Assembly (NCBI RefSeq): GCF_030730205.1
Contig: NZ_JANQVQ010000140.1
Span: forward strand, 1 to 47,939
Direction of reading: 5' to 3'
DNA: 47,939 nucleotides
Origin: Paraglaciecola sp.
GTDB taxonomy: Bacteria > Pseudomonadota > Gammaproteobacteria > Enterobacterales > Alteromonadaceae
Part shown: positions 36,756 through 44,967 of the stretch, one piece after another
How positions within the stretch are numbered: the first letter of the stretch is position 1
Layout of the letters: every line of letters begins with the position of its first letter
Made by a program: the position numbers and the translations under genes
The notes under the pieces: model-generated
Seen by the model: only the letters and a program-made list of their open reading frames with translations
Databases searched by the model: none
What the model was told of the DNA's origin: nothing

Positions 36756-37970
36756 ATGCTCTGCAAACCAGTAAAAACTCAATGATAAGGCGCCAAAAAC
36801 CACAAAACCGATGGCAACCGGCGTTATGGTATCGTTTATAAAACTGCCAACTAATACGGCAGTTGGTACAGAGAACAAGCTACTAAGCGAGCCAATAATC
36901 GCCGCCCCAAGTCCCGCCATATCGCCGAGTGGCTGCATCGCCATTGAATTAACATTGCCAAACAAAATGCCAATACAGAAAAATGCACAAAATAATACTG
37001 AAACAAATTGCCACAACGGAGGTATTCCCTCATAAATAAAGCACAAAATAGTGAGCAATACTGAAAATAACAACCAGCCAAACATCGCCCAATTACAGAG
37101 TAATCGCATACCGAGTCGCATCACTAAGGTGCCATTGATAAACGACGCTAAACCAATCGAAAAAGCCAATAAAGCGAAATACAAGGGAAACATCTCCCCT
37201 GTGTCATAGACATGCTGAAATAAGGTTTGTGAAGCGCTGATATAGGCCAAAAACCCCCCAAAAATCAACCCCATAGCAATGGTATAAAACATCACTAACT
37301 TATGGGTCAAAATAAACTTACTTGAGATCCAAAGTTGTCGCCAACTAAAGGGTTTGCGCTTTTCTTTTGGTAGGGTTTCAGGTTGGCGAATAAAAAACCA
37401 AATACCGGTTAATAAACCAATGACCAAAAATGAAGAAAAAATATGATGCCAAGAAAACATAAATAAAATAGCTTGGCCAAAACTAGGAGCAAGCATAGGC
37501 ACTAAAATAAAGACCATCATGATGAACGACATAACACGCGCCATGGCATCACCCTCATATTGATCTCGGATGACGGCCAAGGCAGCGATACGCGGCCCCG
37601 AAACACCAAATGCCTGAATGACTCGGCCTATCAACATGACGGTTAATGTCTCGGCAAACATACATACCACCGAGCCGATAGCAAAAATAATCAAACCTGA
37701 AATGATGGCATAACGACGACCTTTGTCGTCTGACACAGGACCATAATAAAGCTGACCAAAACCCATACCAATGAAAAACAACGAGACAATTAAATGGGTT
37801 TGCTGAGGATCAACAATAGCGAGATCTCGACCTATTTGGTCGAGTGCTGGCAGCATGGCATCAATGCTTAGTGCAACGAGGGAGGTCATCAGTGCCATTA
37901 ACGACACAAACTCGATTAAACCTAAGGCAGGTTTAATTTTTTTCTTTTTTACTTCTACGGTGGATGACAT
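36750..37970 (-). CDS. MFS multidrug exporter, Bcr/CflA family
   Basis: The protein has 12 membrane segments and the major-facilitator loop motif GPVSDDKGRRYAI between segments 2 and 3, as in Bcr/CflA drug:H+ antiporters. I start at the ATG at 37970 (MSSTVEVKKKK), which has AAAGGG eight bases upstream; a GTG 12 codons earlier would add a tail with no support. About 406 residues is normal. The substrate is unknown. It stands alone and is convergent with the arabinofuranosidase. Confidence 0.9.
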   Translation of the reverse strand: MSSTVEVKKKKIKPALGLIEFVSLMALMTSLVALSIDAMLPALDQIGRDLAIVDPQQTHLIVSLFFIGMGFGQLYYGPVSDDKGRRYAIISGLIIFAIGSVVCMFAETLTVMLIGRVIQAFGVSGPRIAALAVIRDQYEGDAMARVMSFIMMVFILVPMLAPSFGQAILFMFSWHHIFSSFLVIGLLTGIWFFIRQPETLPKEKRKPFSWRQLWISSKFILTHKLVMFYTIAMGLIFGGFLAYISASQTLFQHVYDTGEMFPLYFALLAFSIGLASFINGTLVMRLGMRLLCNWAMFGWLLFSVLLTILCFIYEGIPPLWQFVSVLFCAFFCIGILFGNVNSMAMQPLGDMAGLGAAIIGSLSSLFSVPTAVLVGSFINDTITPVAIGFVVFGALSLSFYWFAEHK

Positions 37971-38121
37971 GAATATAGCCCTTTTCTTGAGGGCAAATTC
38001 TATCACCTTCGAACTTTAGGTCTCATCACTTTATTTACTTTCGGTATAAATTTATTGCTGGCTAAACACGTATATAATCCGCGGCTCGAAACTATTTATA
38101 GTGTTTTTATTATCTATGCCG

Positions 38122-38151
38122 AAAAAAAGGCCAGTCTTAGCCAGACTAGCC
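38122..38151 (-). terminator. Rho-independent terminator of the S9 peptidase gene
   Basis: On the minus strand GGCTAGTCT and AGACTGGCC pair as a 9-bp stem with one G-U pair around a five-base loop, followed by seven Ts. It starts 17 bases after the peptidase stop codon. Confidence 0.8.
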
Positions 38152-38167
38152 TGCGATTCGAAGGGTG

Positions 38168-40099
38168 TTAATGGGTTGTGGGATTAAGGTATTTTTTTAA
38201 AAAAGTGTCCATTTCTGCAAATACACGATGTCTATTTCGTTGAATCGACAAATAATGGTCACCGCTTTTAAGTTCAACGTATTTCACGTTAGCGTCAAGA
38301 TCTTCTAGCTCCTCAGCCATTTCTCGACTTTGCCTGACATCAACGACGCGATCATCTTCACCATGCATCAATAAAATGGGGATTTTAATTTTGTCAGCAT
38401 GGTAATAAGGAGAGCGCGCTTCAAGATCGTCTTCATCTTCACCAATTTGCTTTCTAATAAACTTTTTATTTAAAAAATACCGGCTTTTGCTAACCAACAT
38501 GTCCAAATCCATTACGCCGGCAAAACTCACTGCACATTGAAATAAATCAGGTGTTTTTACCGCGGCCATGATAGCGGCATAACCACCATAACTGGCGCCG
38601 ACTATGCACATCTTCGTTGGATCAGCTATTTTTTGCTCCACCAGCCAATTTGCCGCATCCGTTAAATCGTCTTGCATGGTTAAACCCCAAGCCTGCATTT
38701 GGCTTTCAGCAAACTGCCGACCATAACCAGTGGAACCTCGAAAGTTGGGTCTAAACACCGCATACCCTCGATCAGCAAAATAGGATGTCCAGTAGTCAAA
38801 GCCATCATATTCTCTTGCACCAGGACCACCATGTGGATGCAAAATAGTAGCAATTGGCCCTTCGGTATTTTTAGGCAAGGTCAAATAGCCTTCTATTTTT
38901 GTGCCATCCCGCGTGGCATAAGTCACTAAGTTGTGTTCGCTGAGCTTATCAATCGGCAGGGAAGGATATTGTTCAAAAGCTAAATGGATAGTTCTTTCCT
39001 TTCGATCACCAATAAAATACGCCCCCGGCGTAAAATCATTTTCTGAATAAATCGTGTAAATATTTTCGTCATCGCTAAAATCAACCAGATAATTGCTGGT
39101 ATCAGGCATTGCAGCATTAATGGCTTTTTGAAACTTATCGTAGTTTTCATCCCAGTAAATTCTCCCCCCGTCACTATTAGAATGACGAATGCCTATCACA
39201 TCATTACTTTTTCGTGAATAAATCAGTGAGCCATCAAAATCATAATCAGGATCTGCAAAAACCAAGGTACTAAGCTTTGTCGTTAAATCAATTTTGTACA
39301 AGGCAAGTTTGTCGTCGTTGTAGGCTTTGTAATACAAAATATTGGGATCGTTAGCAAAGCCTAAAGGCCTAATTCCAGGCTCTTCTAGGGCATTATATTC
39401 GAACATTTTATGCCAGGTTTCATCGTCACCGATTTTAATTCGAAACGAAGCTTCACCGGTTTTATAATCTAATGCTTTACCCAAGCGCAAGTTACCCTGC
39501 CTATCAGCCGTCCAATCTATCACATCCATTTTACCGCGTTCTATCCGGGTTTTTCTGCGGCTATAGATATTTAACTTATACACAGAGGGGAGGTTAGGTA
39601 TATCTAAATCTATTGCGACCAAAATGTGATCAGGATCATCAGGCAAAAAAGAGACAACCTCATCTTGAAATTGCGATACATGCTCACTTTTTGAGTTAGC
39701 TCTAATTAGATTACGGGGTTTAATGTCTTTCTCGTCGACATCAATAGCCAATAAACGAGTTTCTTTAAACGCCACTGAGCGGGTTTTGCTGGCATAGCCG
39801 ATACTTACAATAATGGTTTTTTCATTGGCCCACTGAAACCAATTTATCTTTACGTCTTCATTGTCAGACTTAACTAAGCGCTTTTTGTCTCCCGTTTCTA
39901 AATTTAAGGTTGTTAAAAGCGATATTTCTGGATTTTGAATATTTTCAATAAAGGCTATTTGACTACCATTGGGCGATAAATCAAGCCCACTCACACTGGG
40001 TAATTGACTAAAGCTACTGAGTGGTAGCTCTGCAGAAAAAACGCTGTTTAAAAAAATTAAGGCACTGAAAAAACAAAGATTGCTAACACTCCTTGTCAT
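38168..40099 (-). CDS. S9 family peptidase (prolyl oligopeptidase-like), exported
   Basis: A signal peptide (about residues 1-24, FFSALIFLNSVFSA) precedes an N-terminal propeller-like region (about 25-380) and an alpha/beta hydrolase domain. The catalytic triad is Ser503 (GASYGGYA), Asp582 (GEDDRV) and His615 (GDHYLS), with HPHGGPG upstream of the serine. The enzyme should cleave short peptides in the periplasm, possibly as a dipeptidyl or acylaminoacyl peptidase; the exact specificity is open. It is a single gene with its own terminator. Confidence 0.93.
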   Translation of the reverse strand: MTRSVSNLCFFSALIFLNSVFSAELPLSSFSQLPSVSGLDLSPNGSQIAFIENIQNPEISLLTTLNLETGDKKRLVKSDNEDVKINWFQWANEKTIIVSIGYASKTRSVAFKETRLLAIDVDEKDIKPRNLIRANSKSEHVSQFQDEVVSFLPDDPDHILVAIDLDIPNLPSVYKLNIYSRRKTRIERGKMDVIDWTADRQGNLRLGKALDYKTGEASFRIKIGDDETWHKMFEYNALEEPGIRPLGFANDPNILYYKAYNDDKLALYKIDLTTKLSTLVFADPDYDFDGSLIYSRKSNDVIGIRHSNSDGGRIYWDENYDKFQKAINAAMPDTSNYLVDFSDDENIYTIYSENDFTPGAYFIGDRKERTIHLAFEQYPSLPIDKLSEHNLVTYATRDGTKIEGYLTLPKNTEGPIATILHPHGGPGAREYDGFDYWTSYFADRGYAVFRPNFRGSTGYGRQFAESQMQAWGLTMQDDLTDAANWLVEQKIADPTKMCIVGASYGGYAAIMAAVKTPDLFQCAVSFAGVMDLDMLVSKSRYFLNKKFIRKQIGEDEDDLEARSPYYHADKIKIPILLMHGEDDRVVDVRQSREMAEELEDLDANVKYVELKSGDHYLSIQRNRHRVFAEMDTFLKKYLNPTTH

Positions 40100-40164
40100 A
40101 CTAACATTCCAATATTTACATTATATTAACCTGAAGTGTACCACCAAAATTTAACGACAAGAAA

Positions 40165-40641
40165 CTACTTTGCGCGCAAAATTTGACTCTGCAGTTCAAG
40201 TTTACCGTGCACCTTAGATAGAATAAATAATTGACCGTAGTCTTGCTCAGTCAAGTTATCTATCACGCCGCCCATAAGCCTGATAAGTTGCCCAGTGGTA
40301 TTACTGTGTCCAACCACAATAACATGATTGCGTTGCGCTAACTGCTGGGCTAACTGAGCCAATTGAGTGGGGTCATAAAGTATAGGGCTCAAGCCTCTAT
40401 CTACAGCCAAAGGGCTGACAGAGTCCAAGGTACGATTATACGGCGTGGAATAAATGTGACTAATTGGTTTATTGTTGAGAGCCTGCACTAGGGCTTCTGC
40501 GCGTTGTTTACCTAATTCAGATAGCTGGGGGTCATCACCACTTAATTTTTCAAAATGACGAATAAAATACCATGTTTGTTCCTCAGCAAAGCTGCTGAGG
40601 GAATGACAAAACAGCAGGCATAAAATTAAAATCTTAGTCAT
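40165..40641 (-). CDS. Exported histidine phosphatase (SixA/phosphoglycerate mutase-like)
   Basis: A short signal peptide (LCLLFCHSLSSFA) is followed by the histidine-phosphatase motif with Arg28-His29 (YFIRHFEK), then STPYNRTLDS with the second catalytic arginine and VVGHSNTTGQ with the second histidine. At 158 residues it is a minimal domain. Export argues against glycolysis and for a periplasmic phosphatase of unknown substrate. Its ATG overlaps the end of the carbonic anhydrase gene by eight bases, so translation is probably coupled. Confidence 0.85.
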   Translation of the reverse strand: MTKILILCLLFCHSLSSFAEEQTWYFIRHFEKLSGDDPQLSELGKQRAEALVQALNNKPISHIYSTPYNRTLDSVSPLAVDRGLSPILYDPTQLAQLAQQLAQRNHVIVVGHSNTTGQLIRLMGGVIDNLTEQDYGQLFILSKVHGKLELQSQILRAK

Positions 40642-41224
40642 TTATTTTCGCTAAATCTTTTAAACGGCCATTCCGCAAACTGTAAATCCAGCTGTGAATG
40701 GTTAAATCTTGGCCTCGCTTAATGGCATCTTTTACAATATTGCTACGCCGGACGTTGGCGGCTTGTTCTAGTACATTTAATTCACATAAACGAGCGGATT
40801 TGTCATGAGCGCTGAGGTCGGCCAGCTCGGCTCGATGTTTATAGGCGATATCTTTGATATGCCCCAACCAATTATCAATTAGTCCTAACTGCTGATCTTG
40901 TAGCGCAGCATCAATACCACCACATCCATAATGCCCACATACAATGACATGCTTCACTTTTAAAACGTCTACCGCATATTGCAGCACCGACAGACAGTTG
41001 AAGTCTGTATGCACAACCAGGTTAGCCACATTCCGATGAACAAAGATATCACCCGGAATTAATCCAACAATTTGATTAGCGGGAACACGGCTGTCAGAAC
41101 AACCGATCCATAAATATTCTGGCTTTTGCCGCTTAGCTAAACGGTCAAAAAAACCGGGATCGGCTTCATTTGTCGACTCTGACCAATTTTTATTATTTTC
41201 AAGCAGTTGATTAATTTCGTTCAT
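40634..41224 (-). CDS. can: Beta-carbonic anhydrase
   Basis: The enzyme interconverts CO2 and bicarbonate in the cytoplasm with a zinc site. The ligands are Cys42 (CSDSRV, with Asp44), His98 and Cys101 (GHYGCGG), and the HRNVANL block is present. At 196 residues it is slightly shorter than E. coli Can (about 220). It lies between an SbtA-type bicarbonate transporter upstream, 63 bases away, and the coupled phosphatase downstream, all on the minus strand. Confidence 0.95.
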   Translation of the reverse strand: MNEINQLLENNKNWSESTNEADPGFFDRLAKRQKPEYLWIGCSDSRVPANQIVGLIPGDIFVHRNVANLVVHTDFNCLSVLQYAVDVLKVKHVIVCGHYGCGGIDAALQDQQLGLIDNWLGHIKDIAYKHRAELADLSAHDKSARLCELNVLEQAANVRRSNIVKDAIKRGQDLTIHSWIYSLRNGRLKDLAKIND

Positions 41225-41287
41225 ATACCCTCACAGTGAGCGCGCAGTATAAAGAAACACATTATTTGAACAAGTCCAACCATATGC

Positions 41288-42232
41288 CTAATGAAGTAAC
41301 CAGTTAATAATTTGATGATAAAAACTGATGCCTAAAATCACATTAAAGGGAAATGTTACACCTAAAGAAGCCAGCATCGCTAAGCCTATATCCGCCTCCT
41401 TGATACTGCTTTTTATAGCCGCAGGGGCCGCAATATAAGACGCACTGGCCAACAAACTCGCGAGGATAACGATCGTGCCTTCAGATAAGCCTAAAACGAT
41501 CCCAGCACCAATACCCACGAATGCCAGTAACGTTGGCGCTATTAAGGCGAACATCAACAAACGCCAATGTTGAACAGGCAGAGGCCTTAATGTTTCAGCC
41601 GCAACTAAGCCCATTTCCAATAAAAAGATGGCCAGAACCGCTTTAAAAGCGCCGGTAAATAACTCAGTTACCTCAGAGCCTGTTTGATAACCATACATAA
41701 ACCCGATCACCACACCGCCAAGCAACAAAATAACACCGCGATTAGTAAAGGACTCATGCCATAAATTCGTCATGGCAGTTCCGCTCGCTTGAGCTTGAGA
41801 ATAACGACGATATAACAGCAAACCCACTACGATTGCGGGTAATTCAAGCAATACTAAATACAGAGTAACCTGCGCGGCAGTGTCAAGCTGATTAGCTTCT
41901 ATATAGGCGAGGGCGACAGCAAAGGTACCCGCGCTTACTGAGCCATAGTGGGCAGCGATACTGGCACTATCAGCCAAAGAAAGCCGAATTATCTTGGTCA
42001 AAAACGGGAACAAGACCAAAGGAATCACGGCACCTATCGCGCCTACCATGATCAACTCAGGAACCAATTGCCAATGCAAGTTACCATGTAAAGCCATGCC
42101 ACCTTTTAACCCTATGGTTAACATGAGCAATAAGCTCATGGTGTCATAGGCCGCTTTTGGCACTTTAAGGTCAGATCGCACTAGGCCCGCAATAAGGCCT
42201 AGCAGAAAAAACATCACGACAATATCAGGCAT
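41288..42232 (-). CDS. sbtA: SbtA-type sodium-dependent bicarbonate transporter
   Basis: The 314-residue inner-membrane protein has ten or so membrane segments in two inverted halves. The SbtA signatures are clear: AAHYGSVSAGTF in the first half and SASYIAAPAAIKSSIKEADIGLAMLASLGVTFPFN in the second. Cyanobacterial SbtA takes up HCO3- with Na+. No SbtB (PII-like) regulator is adjacent. Its position just upstream of the carbonic anhydrase on the same strand suggests the two cooperate in supplying inorganic carbon to carboxylases; the substrate has not been shown for heterotroph members. Confidence 0.88.
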   Translation of the reverse strand: MPDIVVMFFLLGLIAGLVRSDLKVPKAAYDTMSLLLMLTIGLKGGMALHGNLHWQLVPELIMVGAIGAVIPLVLFPFLTKIIRLSLADSASIAAHYGSVSAGTFAVALAYIEANQLDTAAQVTLYLVLLELPAIVVGLLLYRRYSQAQASGTAMTNLWHESFTNRGVILLLGGVVIGFMYGYQTGSEVTELFTGAFKAVLAIFLLEMGLVAAETLRPLPVQHWRLLMFALIAPTLLAFVGIGAGIVLGLSEGTIVILASLLASASYIAAPAAIKSSIKEADIGLAMLASLGVTFPFNVILGISFYHQIINWLLH

Positions 42233-42288
42233 AAACCGCGGCTTCCATTTTATATGTGCAATAAAGTGCCTACAGAATAAAGCCTATT

Positions 42289-42310
42289 TTGCAGCTTTCA
42301 ATAGCTGCAA
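42289..42310. repeat. Perfect 8-bp hairpin after the sigma factor operon
   Basis: TTGCAGCT and AGCTGCAA form a perfect stem around a six-base loop, just past the 3' end of the membrane-protein gene. On the minus strand no T run follows, so it is not a standard intrinsic terminator. On the plus strand a T run follows after two bases but no gene leads into it. It could mark the end of the sigma operon mRNA. Confidence 0.4.
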
Positions 42311-42315
42311 TGTTT

Positions 42316-42927
42316 TTATAAGAGTGTTTCGGGGTCTGGCTCTAATAAGGCTTGTTCAAGCGCAGCTAACTCCTTACTAAATCGTTTTGCTCGTCTGTCG
42401 GCCCAAATCCAAAAAAGAGGGGTAAAAGCAGCCAAGATAGCCAGCGATATTACGCCTTTTTTTGCCACGACAGCCAATGACACGTCATCAACATAAAACA
42501 TACCGGCATAAAATATAACGATTGCGAGTACCATCCAAAGCGATAAATCGCGATTAAATTTAGCAATTTTTATATTACTCATAAGCTGTTTTTTTAACTG
42601 TTCGATAAATGATTCGGTAATAAGATTTGACCAACTTAAGGCAAAACGCCGTAAATAGCTAAAGTATACCGCGGTAACACCTGCAAAAAAGGTCAGAATC
42701 GCCATCCATGTTTTGGCAAACACGCCCAATTTGTCGAACGCAATATAAAATGCACCTAACATAAAAAGCACACCAATAAGATCAAAAACAAAATACAAAC
42801 GTTGTTTATACTGCACTTTTCGCCATTTCTGTTTAACAGAGCCGAGCCCCACTACCTCGGTTTGCTGTTGTTGCCACATCGAACTCAATATATCGGTTTC
42901 ATCATGAGTTTCATTTTTACTGTTCAT
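42316..42927 (-). CDS. Membrane protein coupled to an ECF sigma factor, candidate anti-sigma factor
   Basis: The 203-residue protein has an N-terminal cytoplasmic part of about 45 residues, two membrane segments (about 46-92), a basic loop and helix (about 93-125), two more segments (about 127-175) and a charged tail. Its start overlaps the end of the sigma factor gene by 11 bases. That pairing is typical of sigma/anti-sigma operons, but I see no zinc-binding HxxxCxxC motif. The anti-sigma role is inferred from position only. Confidence 0.7.
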   Translation of the reverse strand: MNSKNETHDETDILSSMWQQQQTEVVGLGSVKQKWRKVQYKQRLYFVFDLIGVLFMLGAFYIAFDKLGVFAKTWMAILTFFAGVTAVYFSYLRRFALSWSNLITESFIEQLKKQLMSNIKIAKFNRDLSLWMVLAIVIFYAGMFYVDDVSLAVVAKKGVISLAILAAFTPLFWIWADRRAKRFSKELAALEQALLEPDPETLL

Positions 42928-43468
42928 GTTTTATCGCCTCTAGCAATACTTTCTTACTTCGATTTAATATCACGCCAACGTTAGTAACTTTAATACCGCA
43001 CACCTCAGCGATGTCCTGATAGCTCAGGCCTTCCATCGAAAGGGTGACAATTTGACGAGTTTGAATAGGGAGCTTCCGCACTTCGTTGAGCAGAGTTGTG
43101 ACTTGTTGCTGTTGTGCCATCGTGGTTTCAGAACTTGCCGTAGGACTGGGACTAGCTTGTGTCATTTCACAATAGCTGGCGCTTTTTGGTGTTTTAATAT
43201 GATATGCAACATGACTAATTGCACGGTTGTGTGCCACGCGTAATATATAGGTTTTAAGGCTGCTATCCCCTTTGAAAGTGCGCAAAGATTGCCACACAGC
43301 TAAGGATATTTCTTGCAGCAGCTCTTGGCGTAAATGATGGTTTGCTTCGTAACTTGTAGCCACACGACTCAGCAAAGCGCCATATTCGCTTAATATTGAA
43401 TTAAAATCCTGACTCAAACCGTTTCCTACTTTTCCGACTTGTTCATTAGGGTGTAAAGCCTTAGTCAA
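42917..43468 (-). CDS. ECF-family RNA polymerase sigma factor
   Basis: Region 2 is visible as ELLQEISLAVWQSLRTFKGDSSLKTYILRVAHNRAISH and region 4 as SMEGLSYQDIAEVCGIKVTNVGVILNRSKK. The start is uncertain: the annotated TTG at 43468 gives 183 residues, while a TTG 17 codons later with AGGA before it would give MSQDFNSILSEY, a more typical N-terminus for the family. It overlaps the membrane protein gene downstream and is divergent from a PspB-like gene. The regulon cannot be read here. Confidence 0.9.
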   Translation of the reverse strand: MTKALHPNEQVGKVGNGLSQDFNSILSEYGALLSRVATSYEANHHLRQELLQEISLAVWQSLRTFKGDSSLKTYILRVAHNRAISHVAYHIKTPKSASYCEMTQASPSPTASSETTMAQQQQVTTLLNEVRKLPIQTRQIVTLSMEGLSYQDIAEVCGIKVTNVGVILNRSKKVLLEAIKHEQ

Positions 43469-43629
43469 CCATCAATAAAAAAACTTACATCGTTGTGTAA
43501 TAAAAAATCATACAAACTGACTACCACATTTAAGTCCTCTGTAAGTATGGAGCGCCAGCATAGACCTATGGCCACATGTATAGAGACTTTCAAGCAGAAC
43601 TTAACTCTTTACTAATACAGGAAATAAAT

Positions 43630-43902
43630 ATGAGCGTACTCGGAATTATCGTAATAATATCAGGTGTGTTGGCGATGTCTTTACTTGTTGCTTGGCTAGA
43701 TCATGCCAAAGGTTGGCAATTCAGTAAGTGGATAAATGGCACTGTAGATAACCCGTTTAGTCCATCTAAAGCCTCAGCATTAACTAAAAATACCCTAGAA
43801 AACGAGCTGACAATCAGTCAACTTAAAGAACGTATCCAAACCTTAGAAAAAATTGTTACTGAGCCAGCCTATGAGCTTAATAAAAAAATAAACAATTTAT
43901 GA
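43630..43902 (+). CDS. Small PspB-like membrane protein
   Basis: I start at the ATG at 43630, which has AGGAAA upstream; an earlier in-frame ATG would put a soluble tail before the membrane segment. The 90-residue protein has one N-terminal membrane segment (VLGIIVIISGVLAMSLLVAWL), a linker and a C-terminal coiled coil (ISQLKERIQTLEKIV). This order and the KERIQTLEKI stretch resemble the phage-shock protein PspB. No pspA or pspC is adjacent. It is divergent from the ECF sigma factor gene and may be a target of it. Confidence 0.65.
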   Translation: MSVLGIIVIISGVLAMSLLVAWLDHAKGWQFSKWINGTVDNPFSPSKASALTKNTLENELTISQLKERIQTLEKIVTEPAYELNKKINNL

Positions 43903-44796
43903 GAGTTTTGAATGCAGCATGGGTAAAGGGATTTTACCCATGGCTATTGCGTTGCCAAACAATACGATACACACCCCAAAAACTGACTCTATATGCCATT
44001 GATAGCCTTCAAAAAAGGTCGACAATATCAAGGCAACAATAGGGTAGACTAATACTACATAGGCCGCTTTATCAGATCCCATTTGTCTGAGCAGTTTCAT
44101 ATATGCCCCAAAAGCCAATACTGAACCGAATAAAGATAAGTACAGCATCGAAAAATAGTAGTGAGGATTTCGGGGAATACTCCAAACAATATCTTGTGAA
44201 AAAGCAAAAGCGAAAATGCATAACACACCATAACTCATCGCCCAAAAGTTCATTTGGATTACAGGGGTGCCGTGGTCGAGAATGCGTTCAGAAATGACAT
44301 TGCCAAGACCGGCAAAGAAGAAAGAAACAAACGCAAAACCAATACCTAATAACAACAAACGGTCAGCACTAATAAGGGCAAACTCAGGTTTAAATATCAA
44401 GCCTATGCCCACTAAGCCGCAGGTAGCGCCAACAATCACTTCGCTGCGCATGGGCTTTTTCAACAAAACACGGCGTAACACCACATTGATGTACACCATA
44501 CAGGAACTCATTACAGCCACAATCGCACTGATGATATATTGCTGACTTTGGTACAACATCGTGTAATCCAAGGCATACAGACACAAGCCAGCTAAGGCCA
44601 TTTTAAAGTGAATGTGCAGAGGAAGCCGTAAGGATAACTTTTTAAAAAAACAATAAGTGCCGAGGATTACCGCCGCGAAAGAAAAGCGTAAGCCCACAGA
44701 TAAAATCGGATCGATTTCTCCAAATTGAAAAGTAATTGCTAACCACGTTGAGCCCCAAATAAGCACAACAATAGTGAATAAACTTGTATTAGACAC
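43897..44796 (-). CDS. EamA/DMT superfamily transporter
   Basis: The protein of about 300 residues has ten membrane segments in two EamA repeats, typical of RhaT/YdcZ-type drug/metabolite exporters. The N-terminus begins MSNTSLFTIVVLIWGSTWLAI, with the WGSTW motif common in this family. I favour the GTG at 44796; a TTG three codons upstream is the alternative. Its substrate is unknown. Its stop overlaps the end of the convergent PspB-like gene by six bases. Confidence 0.88.
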   Translation of the reverse strand: MSNTSLFTIVVLIWGSTWLAITFQFGEIDPILSVGLRFSFAAVILGTYCFFKKLSLRLPLHIHFKMALAGLCLYALDYTMLYQSQQYIISAIVAVMSSCMVYINVVLRRVLLKKPMRSEVIVGATCGLVGIGLIFKPEFALISADRLLLLGIGFAFVSFFFAGLGNVISERILDHGTPVIQMNFWAMSYGVLCIFAFAFSQDIVWSIPRNPHYYFSMLYLSLFGSVLAFGAYMKLLRQMGSDKAAYVVLVYPIVALILSTFFEGYQWHIESVFGVCIVLFGNAIAMGKIPLPMLHSKLS

Positions 44797-44967
44797 GGCG
44801 CCCAAACCCCGACTTCAAAAAGGATTGTAGAGTAACAAATTGCTAAGTGTGCTGACTATCTGCCTTTCGCTAATTCCTCCTTTGCATCCGATAATGCTTG
44901 CTAGTATTTTGCTCCTTGCTTTGGCTATACTGCCATCACGGTCCGTTAGCTCGCTGATTTACTCCCT

